Positions 9,841 to 18,327 of a stretch of 64,000 nucleotides of DNA are shown here, piece after piece. Source of the stretch: Mesostigma viride (lineage: Eukaryota; Streptophyta; Mesostigmatophyceae; Mesostigmatales; Mesostigmataceae). The notes under the pieces were generated by a model. It was given only the letters and a program-made list of their open reading frames with translations. It ran no database searches and was not told the origin of the DNA. Each line of letters starts with the position of its first letter. Positions within the stretch are counted from its first letter, which is position 1. Position numbers and translations under genes: made by a program. Where the stretch lies: contig RPFO01000165.1 in NCBI GenBank assembly GCA_009746045.1, positions 4,894,739 to 4,958,738 of the forward strand, given 5' to 3'.

Positions 9841-11187
9841 CTGGAGCCTGCACACATCCCTGAACCCTGGAGGGTGCCCCCAGGGGTGTGTAATGTAGCT
9901 GCTAGTGACGGCAGTGAGGGGCAGCCCCATGCTCTAGTGATAGAGCCCATTGGACACGATGGGGCAAGTTTGGTTACCACAGAGAGTATGCCAGCTGTAG
10001 CTGCAGTGGTTACTCGCCAACGTGCCCGCCATGGCGGTGCTGAGCCTGAGGTAGGACCTGGTGCTGTGGACCCAGGTGGATCTCAGAAGCATTCTGACCG
10101 TGCAGGACTGGCACAGGATGGTCAGGATGAGGATAGGGCTGGAGACAGTCTGACAGGCACGACCCTGGTGCCTCCTGTACATAAGGGATCTGTACATACC
10201 TTGAGTGCTAATAATGACAATAAAAGATTTTCTCTCTTGTATGACATTGCCTCAAGGCTGCATACCATGTTTGGCCATGCAGCTCAGTCTTTGCAGGTTG
10301 CTAGACGGCTGGGAGGAAGTGAGTTGTACTCCATTTGCCAACAGGTTGCTCAAGCTTGCAGGTGCAGGCTAGTTGCTAGAAAGCCCAAGCAGTCTCATGC
10401 CAGGTCTCCTATTTTGCAGCCAGGCCATGTGCAGGTGGATATTCAGAGAATCAGGGGTTTGAAGCTGCTGGTAGCAGTAGACAGATATACCAAGTACAAG
10501 AGCCTAGAGATCCTGCCTGACATGGAGAAACCTACGTTGATTGCTGCTCTGAAGTTGACAAGGAGCAGGTACCCTGGGTTGGAGTTGCTGCAGTGTGACA
10601 TTCAGTTTGAGTGCTGTGAGAACCTGCCAGAGATTCCAGAGTTGCTGATTACACCCAGGGAGAGCCACGGCCAGCAAGGGGTGGTGGAGAGAGCCATCCA
10701 AGAGATCAAGACTGTGCTGCTGGTGGAGAGGATACCATGCAAGGACGTCATCTGCCATTGTGACATCTGCATGGCTACGTTCTGTGGAGGATAGGCTGGG
10801 CCTGAGGACTCCCATGTTCTTTGGTGTCATTGCCATCAATCCGATCTTATGCTGCATACCAGGATGCTGCCAGCTGATGCTGAGCAGGCATGGAAGGAGA
10901 AGCTAGAGGCCAAGTTCCTCAAGCTGAGGCAGAAAGACAAGGGCTGGAGTATCCTAGAACCTAACGTTGGACAACAGGTTGTTGTGTGGAAGGAGCCAAG
11001 CTTTCCAGGGAAACGTGGCAGCTGGCATGATGGGGTGGTGACCCGAGTAGTAGAAGCCACTGGCCATAAGTGCTTGGTGGCCATTGATGGCTTCCAGGCA
11101 GTGCACCGTCTGTCCTGGTCAAAGATCCGTCCCCGGGGAGGTAATCAAGGAGACCTCTTTCAGGTGCCCGCTGGTGTACAGTTGTAG
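9841..11187 (+). pseudogene. int: Copia integrase region
   Basis: Directly follows gag. After a low-complexity linker comes the zinc-binding region (LHTMFGHAAQSL, then CQQVAQACRC). The DDE core follows: VQVDIQRIRGLKLLVAVDRY, LLQCDIQFE and HGQQGVVERAIQEIK, giving D, D and E in the expected order. A frame break near 10795 leads to the C-terminal part (KLRQKDKGWSILEPNVGQ, then PSFPGKRGSWHDGVV and CLVAIDGFQAVHRLSWSK). The family inserts element cDNA into host DNA. No aspartic protease motif is found between gag and this region, where Ty1/copia elements normally carry it. Confidence 0.85.
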
Positions 11188-11784
11188 GGGGTGACGTGGA
11201 ACTTCCTGATCAGGGTGCTACAGCTGTATCGAGCCCTCAGGGTGACCCTGGCCCGGCCCCTGGGGTACCTTCACATACGGTGGTTGGGCAAGCAGGCGGA
11301 CAGGCTGCACCTCCAGAACGGCCCGACACCAGGCCTATGTAGGGGTGTGCGTCTATCAGATATTGTTGTACAGGCTTTGCAAAGAGCCAAGAAGGAGCCT
11401 AAGGTGTCCAAGCTTGTCCAGTTGGATGAACCTGAGGTAGCTGCCATGGAAGTAGATACCAATGCACAGGTTTCTGTCATGGGACCTCAGCATACAGGAG
11501 AACTGCTGGTCGGTGAACCAAGTTGCCCCTGGGTGTCTGACTTCAGTGGTAGGACGCATCTAAGGGTGTTGGGAGAGGTTACTGCCCCTGTCATGGGTGT
11601 GGATGTGACCTTCCTTGTGCTAGAAGACTATGATGGCCCTGTGATTTCGGGTCAGAATTTTCTGGGCAATCCTGGGATTTCTATCAGAGCTACAGCTCTG
11701 AGAAGAGATGGCTGGGGGATGATTCCCCTGGAAAATTTCAGGACAAGATTTCCAGTCAGGTGCAGGGCCAAGCCGGTCAATTAG
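11188..11784 (+). CDS. Retropepsin-like domain placed after integrase
   Basis: This stretch lies between integrase and RT. It contains AMEVDTNAQVSVMG, a match to the retropepsin active-site block (hydrophobic-DTGA-x-V-S) but with Asn for Gly. About 80 residues later come VLGEVTAPVMGVDVTFLVLE and GPVISGQNFLGNPGISI, resembling the flap-to-second-motif region (LG-x-DFL) of LTR-element proteases. The same arrangement occurs in the minus-strand element at 18328-20691. It is inferred to be the element's protease, relocated from its usual place before integrase. Whether DTN supports catalysis is unknown. No separate ATG start is needed if it is part of a polyprotein. Confidence 0.65.
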   Translation, partial: GVTWNFLIRVLQLYRALRVTLARPLGYLHIRWLGKQADRLHLQNGPTPGLCRGVRLSDIVVQALQRAKKEPKVSKLVQLDEPEVAAMEVDTNAQVSVMGPQHTGELLVGEPSCPWVSDFSGRTHLRVLGEVTAPVMGVDVTFLVLEDYDGPVISGQNFLGNPGISIRATALRRDGWGMIPLENFRTRFPVRCRAKPVN

Positions 11785-12164
11785 GGTGTAAAATGGGATG
11801 AAGGGGAGGTGCCCCCAGCAGCCAGTTTGGTGATGCCAGCTGTGTTGCACCCCAACAGTATTGGCATAACTCACAGGAGCCTTGCTGCACACTCTCCTTT
11901 GACATATGAACAGCTAGTCCAAGAGATGAGCTCGCCTACTTTGTTTGAGGCTTGGAAGCTCGCCTTCTCCAAGGCATTGGAGGAGTGGTTGCAGTTTGAG
12001 TGTGCTGCACCAACAGACAGGCGTCCCCCAGCATCAAGGAAGCTTGCTTTGAGATTTGTGCTGAAGAGGAAGGTTGTGGATGAGGTATCAGTGCCCCATG
12101 TCAGACCTGTCCTGAATGAGTATCACGGCACGGGGAGTCTGCTGGGAGAGGAGCTGTACACGCC
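11785..12164 (+). pseudogene. Copia RT, N-terminal part (cut by piggyBac element)
   Basis: Reads as LTYEQLVQEMSSPTLFEAWK, RKLALRFVLKRK, VPHVRPVLNEYHGTG and EELYTP, the fingers region of copia RT. At 12164/12165 the sequence departs into the transposon and resumes at 15111 with GMLHDTW, exactly the next residues in the intact minus-strand copy (EELYTPGMLHDTW). Confidence 0.85.
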
Positions 12165-12173
12165 AAAAACCAA

Positions 12174-12193
12174 ATGTCCTCATTTGAGGACAT
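12174..12193. repeat. Subterminal palindrome, left
   Basis: ATGTCCTCA-TT-TGAGGACAT, identical to 15071-15090. It is a likely transposase-binding or end-recognition site. A partial third half-site, GTCCTC, follows at 12195. Confidence 0.8.
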
Positions 12194-12344
12194 AGTCCTC
12201 GTTTGAGACAGGGGGGGTCAGAGACTCAGTTTTGGCGCCAAAGTTGGTCCTACGGGTCCCTGGTGGGTTTTGGCGGGAAACTGGGATAGGTACTGAGCGC
12301 GCCAAGCCCATGGGGTCGACAGGGGTCGACCGTACCTGGAAAAT

Positions 12345-14483
12345 ATGAGGCGGGGAAAAGTACCTATTTTGGCGGGGTTGAGTAACGGGATCGTGCAATT
12401 TCGCGAGTGCACGGCCATGGCGGCCTGGGCATTAAACGATCGTGTGAGCACGTTAGCAACTCATTTCGACGACAAAAATGCACGGCCGGCAGATCGTTGG
12501 TCTAGGCAGCTGGCTGCACGCTTGAAAGTGCCGGTGAAAAGTCTTTTTATCCACGGCAGGGTGATTGGTGTGCCGGACCCCGAAAACGTAAAAGTCAGAT
12601 GGGACATAGATGGGGACGAGACTGTTATCGATGCCAAGCTGCTCGTGCAATATAATGGCGCGGGAGCTAGCCTAACCGCTAGCGAGGGTGTTGAACCCGA
12701 GCCCGATGAATTGCCGGGGTCTGGAACTGACGAGGATGAAGACGAGCCCGAGTCAGAGGAGGGTGGGGTTTCGGATCCTGAGCCTGAGAATCCGCCGAGC
12801 GCGCGCGCGCGCGTTTCCGACCTCTGGGAACGTTTGTGCACGACAGGGCCGGGCGCTGAGCAGCCACCCGTTTTCGTGCCTCAGTGGAACACCACCCCCA
12901 CTGTCGTGCGTGAGGATGCTCGGCCGGATCGCTACTCACCTGAAAACAAGAAGGCAACTCTCATCGGCCTGCAGGATCCCGCAGCGACCAGCGAGGCTGG
13001 ATATGTCCGCTTCATGATTCCAGGCGTCGACGATTTCTGTGACGAAATGACCAAGCGTGGCAGGGAGAAAGGTTTCGGCACCGCCAGCAACCCCTGGACC
13101 GTGACGCCGCAGATTTTTCACGCGTACATGGGCGTACGTTGTCTAATGATGGCGTTTCCCGTGAACGGGACCTGGCGCACCTACTGGGAGACGTCTGGAA
13201 CGGTTGTGTTCAACTTCCAGCGTTTCATGCCACGCACTCTTTTTGAGCAACTCACTTCAGTCTTTGCCTTCCCCATCAAGGCTGGCCAGGCTGGAAATGA
13301 CCCGTTTGCACGTGTCCGTGGGTGGTATGAATGCATGAACGAGCACCTGCGAAGCGTCATCAACCCCGGCACCGTGCTGGTCTGCGACGAGTCCATGATC
13401 TCGTGGGTGGGTCGTGGCATGCCCGGCTTCATGGTGGTGGCACGCAAGCCCAAGCCAATGGGTCGTGAGCTGCTGTGCGTGAAGGACATTGCCGACGGCT
13501 CCACTAAGCTGCTGTTGCATGTGGAGATGCAGGAGGGGAAGGAACGCATGAAGAACAAGGAATACAACGCGCAGTGGGGAAACTCCACGGGCCTCACCAT
13601 GCGGCTGACGAAGCCCTGGCACGGCTCGGGGCGCATCGTGGTGGCAGACAGCTGGTTCGGCTCAGTCAAGACGGCCGTGGCACTCAGGACTGTGGGGCTA
13701 TACGGCGTGCTCAACGTGAAGACGGGCCACAGCAACTTCCCCAAGGACGCGCTGTTCGCTGGCCTGAAAAAGCGCGGAGATCACCTCGCCTACACCGCCA
13801 AAGTCCAGATGGGCGGCCCTGAACGCATCGACATCTTTGGGTGTGCCCACCAATCCAAGGAGCCACTGCTGGTGGTCGCCAGCTGCTCCACCACGCTGCC
13901 GGGCAAGCCACAGCAGAAGACATGGACTAACAACCAAAGCGGCATCCAGTACACCAAGACCACCCCGCAGCCGAAGGTGACGGAACTGTACCGCAACAAC
14001 ATGGGCGTCATCGACCATCACAACGCAATCAGGCAGGGCGAGTGCCCGATGAGTGGGTGTTGGCACACGCACAGCTTTGCCACCCGCGAGATCAGTGAGT
14101 CGCTGGGGATGCTGATCACCAACGGCTTCTTCGCCAGCCGCGCGTTCGCTGGCTACAAGGGGAGCTACCGCGAGTTTTTGGAGAAGGCAGGGCTGGACAT
14201 GGTCAACTTGAGCGTGGCCAGGGCCACTGTCGCCACGCTGCGCTCGGTAGAGGACGGGGCCACTCACAAGATGGTAGGCCTGGAAAACCGAGGCAGGTGC
14301 AGGTACTGCCAGGCGCATTGCCGGCATTACTGTGGCCCCTGCTCTCGCGTGGGTGCTGGCGCGAAGGGGCAGATCAACTTGTGCGCGCCCTCTACCCAGC
14401 ACGACAGGCAGTGCTGGCAGAAGCATGTTGACGGCATCCCGCCACCATCCCGCAAGGCCTACAAGAAGAGGAAGTCTTCGTAA
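12345..14483 (+). CDS. piggyBac-family transposase (DDE_Tnp_1_7 type)
   Basis: A 712-residue uninterrupted ORF. The N-terminal 200 residues hold an acidic low-complexity stretch (about 115-150). The catalytic core has the three-Asp pattern of piggyBac transposases: LVCDESMISWVGR (D348), IVVADSWFGS (D435) and MGVIDHHNAIR (D557). These match family blocks of the type DE-M-GR, D-FTS and MG-VD--D. The C-terminus is Cys/His-rich (about 652-690: CRYCQAHCRHYC, then HDRQC), as in the piggyBac C-terminal zinc domain. A basic tail (KAYKKRKSS) may be a nuclear signal. The start at 12345 gives the longest form; a second ATG at 12417 has a better context (CCATGG). An intact gene in a frameshift-rich area suggests a recent or active transposon. 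Confidence 0.9.
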   Translation: MRRGKVPILAGLSNGIVQFRECTAMAAWALNDRVSTLATHFDDKNARPADRWSRQLAARLKVPVKSLFIHGRVIGVPDPENVKVRWDIDGDETVIDAKLLVQYNGAGASLTASEGVEPEPDELPGSGTDEDEDEPESEEGGVSDPEPENPPSARARVSDLWERLCTTGPGAEQPPVFVPQWNTTPTVVREDARPDRYSPENKKATLIGLQDPAATSEAGYVRFMIPGVDDFCDEMTKRGREKGFGTASNPWTVTPQIFHAYMGVRCLMMAFPVNGTWRTYWETSGTVVFNFQRFMPRTLFEQLTSVFAFPIKAGQAGNDPFARVRGWYECMNEHLRSVINPGTVLVCDESMISWVGRGMPGFMVVARKPKPMGRELLCVKDIADGSTKLLLHVEMQEGKERMKNKEYNAQWGNSTGLTMRLTKPWHGSGRIVVADSWFGSVKTAVALRTVGLYGVLNVKTGHSNFPKDALFAGLKKRGDHLAYTAKVQMGGPERIDIFGCAHQSKEPLLVVASCSTTLPGKPQQKTWTNNQSGIQYTKTTPQPKVTELYRNNMGVIDHHNAIRQGECPMSGCWHTHSFATREISESLGMLITNGFFASRAFAGYKGSYREFLEKAGLDMVNLSVARATVATLRSVEDGATHKMVGLENRGRCRYCQAHCRHYCGPCSRVGAGAKGQINLCAPSTQHDRQCWQKHVDGIPPPSRKAYKKRKSS

Positions 14484-15070
14484 ACTGTTTTATTGACTTT
14501 GCTGTTGTTCTTTCTCGCGCGTGCCCGCGTAGCCGCGCGTAGGGCCTCGTCTCTGCTACTTAAATAGGCAGTGGACCCACTTTGGGTCAGTTAAAGTTAT
14601 TTCTTAGCTTTTAACGTCTTCATGGACCCTGGGGAACCAGCATTTGTCTATTTAGATGGTATGGCATAGTGAGAGATGAAGTCTGGTTACATCTGCTATT
14701 TGGTATGCACCAGGGTGGTCCCTGGCTGCCCGCTGGCAGTTACATTTTGTGCCCCCCCTGGCAGGCTGCAGGGTCTAGGACAGCAAGGGTGTAACGTAGA
14801 CATGTTGTGGGCACCCTGGGTGCATTTTCAGGACCAGCCATGACCTGGCCAGGGCTACTTTCTTGGCATATTGTTGACTTGAGTGCTTTTTGGTCACTCG
14901 CGTAGCGACCCCCCTGTATTCATAAATCGTAAACAATTATACAATGAGCATATTTCATGGATGTTAAGCATTGTAACTCTTGAACATATCATAAATGAAC
15001 ATGGTTCCACACCGTACCCATGGATGTGTTGATTTGTGTGAGTTATTACAAATGGTATCATGGCTGAAAA
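14484..15070 (+). other. 3' non-coding part of piggyBac element
   Basis: No gene. It contains a CCTGGCAGGCTGCAGG-like GC-rich block near 14757 and becomes AT-rich toward the right end. Confidence 0.5.
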
Positions 15071-15090
15071 ATGTCCTCATTTGAGGACAT
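15071..15090. repeat. Subterminal palindrome, right
   Basis: Identical in sequence to 12174-12193, marking the right end of the piggyBac-type element. Confidence 0.8.
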
Positions 15091-15110
15091 TTTCTTGGTG
15101 ATTAGACAGC

Positions 15111-16413
15111 AGGGATGCTGCATGATACGTGGAGAATTTTGCTGTGTCTATACGGGGGGTCGCTGAACAGGGGAGCAGCTATGTCATCAGTGCTGCTGGA
15201 CTTCAAGAGGGCATTTTTAAAATCTGATCCAGAAGTGGCCACGGGAGGGTGTGGAAGCAGGATGAGCCTTATTGTGTTGAGGTGCCTGCTATCTGGAAGC
15301 TGGAGCTGCATCAACATTTACTGGTTATTCTGAAGGGCCTGGAAGGACTCAGGTCGAGCCGTATCATCTGGAGACTCACGCTGCAGGAAGCTCTGATCAG
15401 TGAGTGTGGCTTGAGAGTGTCTTCAGTTGATCCCTGTTTGTTGCTGGCCCAATGGGAGGGTCTGCCAGTGTATGCTAGTTTGCATGAAGATGATCTGCAT
15501 ATTTGCTAGCCCCCACGACCTGGCTGAAGAAGTTTATTCCTGTCATCAGTGGCAAGTTTTCACTGGGCAAGGAGCTGTGGCAGGAACCCAACAAGCCTGT
15601 AGTGTTCTGTGGAATGCAGGCTACCCTGTTCAAGAGGGATGGGCAGGGGAGTATCAGGCTTCAGGCTGGAGGAGATTATAAGCAGACCATTGTGAAGGCC
15701 TTGCCATGCAGAGAAGATCACCCAAGCTGCAGGTCCTGAGTTGAGAGGCATGTGGGCCTGGTTTGCCAGCATCTGTGGTCCGACGGTCTTTGATGGTCCA
15801 TAGCAGAATGCCTGATGATGTGCTTGAGGATGAGAAGCCTCGAGTCATAGCCCGATTGGTGGAGAGTACCCCTGATCTGATTTTGTCTGGGATTGACTTT
15901 GCCCAGCCTATCACCTTGGAGATCTTTGTTGACAGTTCCATGGATGCTCGCCAGGTTACCAAGGTCAGGGGGAGATCTGCTGCTCTGTTTGCTTTTTATC
16001 AGAGCAGGGCAAGTTTGTTCAGCTGGTACAGCAGACTGCAGAAGATGGTCTGTATCAGTTCAGATGTGGCAGAATGCAGGGCCATATGTGAGGGGATCCA
16101 GTCCAGTTTGTACATAAAGGAGTTAATGCTGGAGCTGGCTTCAGTTACCCCTTGGTCCTTGCAGATGGAGACGTTGTTGCTAACAGACAGCATGGGTATG
16201 GTCCAGTTTGTTCACAAGCAGCTGGCCAGAAGCCGGGATCTGGATTATTTGTTGCTGAAGGAGTTGGCCAGTTTGGTTGACTTGAAGCATATCCCCGGCG
16301 AGGAGAACCCTGCTGATGCATTGACCAAGCTGCCACACAAGGCCCCAGCCCAGTACAATGTAGTACTGAGGAAGCTCATGAATGCTGACTGCCAAGTTGG
16401 TCTATCTGTCTAA
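15111..16413 (+). pseudogene. Copia RT-RNase H, C-terminal part
   Basis: Resumes RT at GMLHDTWRILLCLYGG, followed by VLLDFKRAFLKSDPE, a frameshift near 15240, then LKGLEGLRSSRIIW and VDPCLL. The active site reads LHEDDLH in the frame 15249-15509, a change from HGDD in the related minus-strand copy. After another shift near 15500-15740 the RNase H reads FVDSSMDARQVTKV, DVAECRAI, LLTDSMGMVQF and GEENPADALTKLPHK, ending at TAA 16411-16413. At least three frame breaks mark it as dead or error-ridden. Confidence 0.85.
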
Positions 16414-16738
16414 AAGCTGAGAGCTGGGTGCTTAAGTCTCTGGATATCAGGCTGGGAGCTTGATTGTACCTAATCCTGAGCACACCTTGAGGGGTGAGAC
16501 ATGTCTCTGGTGTGGGAATGTCTGACATGGAGAGATGTCTATCTGGGGTTTTCATCTCAGTCTGAGGTTTCCCCAGATCTGTGGTTTGTGGGCGGGGTTT
16601 CACGGACTGGCTGACCCATCCATCATGCTGATGAGGTGGCGACAGGTCCCCTGATTTTCCACGGTTGGAATGAGTAAGGAGCTTGTGGGTTTGCATGTGC
16701 TTCGCGTAGATGTTGTATCTGGTTCGATAAGGGGCAGC
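16414..16738 (+). other. 3' UTR of copia A1, left of nested insertion
   Basis: Non-coding. It shares the GAGGTGGCGACAGGTCCC block with the left-edge element. The UTR is split by the minus-strand copia and resumes at 30648. Confidence 0.6.
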
Positions 16739-16743
16739 TTACC

Positions 16744-17395
16744 ATTTGCGCAGCAACTCGTCAGCAGAGCTTGTGAGCTCCTGGTCCTTGCCGGCTGGAA
16801 TGACCCTAGGCTGCTGGCTAGCAACCTTTATCCTCACACCAGGCCTACGACCCTCGATAGGCTCGCCACTCGTCGTGACGACCAAGGTTCGTGTGTGAAG
16901 ACGCTCGTTGCCTCGTTGAGCCTCGAGCTATATGCAACCTCGTTCCATCCTTGTTCCTCGGTCATGAGCAACGCTGGGCAACGCTACATTGCCAGAGCCT
17001 CGTATCGCTGCCCTGCATCCTCGTTGCAGGCAGCATACAGGAATCTCTGGCTATCCTGTGTCTAGGACAGCACAGGACCTGCCACAGTCCTGCAAGGACT
17101 TACATCCTTGCAGACCTGCTGGCTGGTTACTGGCTTCTACTAGCCACAGTACCGTTGAGCCCTCAGTACACTGTGTCCCAGTCACGTGAGAGTCAGGCTA
17201 AGCCTGTGCAGGCACGGCCTGCCACGTGTCCTGTCCACTATGCCCTGAGTGTGCACGCCCTCGCCCACCGGTCGGCAGTACTTCGGGACTTGATAACTTT
17301 CTAGTCCCTTGTCTGTTCTAGGCGGTTGACACGGCGTTGGAAAGGTCTCCTCAACCTGCATCCATCTAGCACATTGGTGCCCCAATATGCTAACT
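16744..17395 (-). repeat. 3' LTR of copia A2
   Basis: Direct repeat of 29989-30642. On the minus strand it starts AGTTAGCATATTGGGGCACC and ends GCTGCGCAAAT. It is preceded (minus strand) by a purine-rich tract, CAAGAAAGGGTTGG, the likely plus-strand primer. The ends are not the usual TG...CA. Confidence 0.9.
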
Positions 17396-18327
17396 CCAAC
17401 CCTTTCTTGTTTTGGAGCTTGGACCAGCCTGAGAACCTATCAGCCACTGTCCCCACAAGCCTTCAGACATCTGATCCCTCCCAGAGACCAGACCTGCCTT
17501 TTCTTTTGGAACCTGAGGTGCCTCCAAATATTAGCTAGGCCTGCTCATTGGTTCAAAGGTTGCCCTCTGACCCACATGACATCCCAACCCTTTCTTTGGG
17601 AACCTGGTGTAGATTAAAGTTAGGTCTTCACTTAGTCAGAGGAGTTTGGATAGAGGAGTCCATGAACGTACTATTGTGAGTTCCTGGTCATCCAGTTATC
17701 ACAGGCGCCCGTTCATATGGCGCCCGCCACGGAGCCTCCTTTATCTTTTAAATCCTTCCAAAGACTGAGAGAGCCCTGACAAATGTTAGCCAACACATGG
17801 GGAGCCCATGTCCTCACTGAGGGATAAACTCAGGATTCATACATGCCAGGCTGAGGTCAGCTGGGGAATCGAACCCCACCCCATATCCTCCAGGTTTGGA
17901 TCAGCTCCTGGAACTGAGCATCACAAACAACAAGACATGACAATAACAAGATTATGTTTTATTATAAAGAGTATAACCCATAGTGAGGCCCCTGGCAACC
18001 ACGTCCAACATGGTCACACAACCAGGGATTTTATTAGCATGCAACAGGTTGGTTACAGAGAATATATACAAATGTACAGCAACCTGTTAGAGCCAACACT
18101 TGGGCTGCCCTTGCAGGGTCCATTCCATGAAGACCCAAGGCCCATTACAAAGTCCTTAAGACTCTTCTGCAGCTCCATGACAGAGCCAGGCGAAATTCTC
18201 AGCCAGGGGAGTGACTCCACCCTGACCCCTGTCCAGCAGAGTGTGTCTGAAGAAGGACCTGCTGTCAGCCACCACGTGGCTGCCCAGCCCACTGGGATGC
18301 CTCCCACCTAGAGCAAGGCTGTTTGGT
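17396..18327 (-). other. 3' UTR of copia A2, no gene seen
   Basis: About 930 bp between the RNase H stop and the LTR. It contains a short tandem-like recurrence of CAACCCTTTCTT (17398 and 17585) but nothing coding. Confidence 0.6.

Larger units (their letters stand above)
12165..15110 (+). mobile_element. piggyBac-type DNA transposon in copia RT
   Basis: The limits are inferred from where copia RT coding stops and restarts. Both ends carry an identical 20-bp palindrome-like block, ATGTCCTCATTTGAGGACAT (12174-12193 and 15071-15090), a few bases inside the presumed termini. Outside it, the left end reads CCAAAAACCAA and the right end, read inward, CACCAAGAA, so the terminal inverted repeat is short and imperfect. 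No TTAA duplication is seen, unlike canonical piggyBac; any target duplication is at most CA. The single gene is intact. Confidence 0.75.

Noticed and set aside
11191-11784. Retropepsin with canonical DTG
   Set aside because: The active-site block reads DTN in both copies, so only a protease-like call is made.
16670-17304. Small ORFs in the LTRs (also at 29972-30447)
   Set aside because: They are identical because the LTRs are direct repeats; no recognisable domain.
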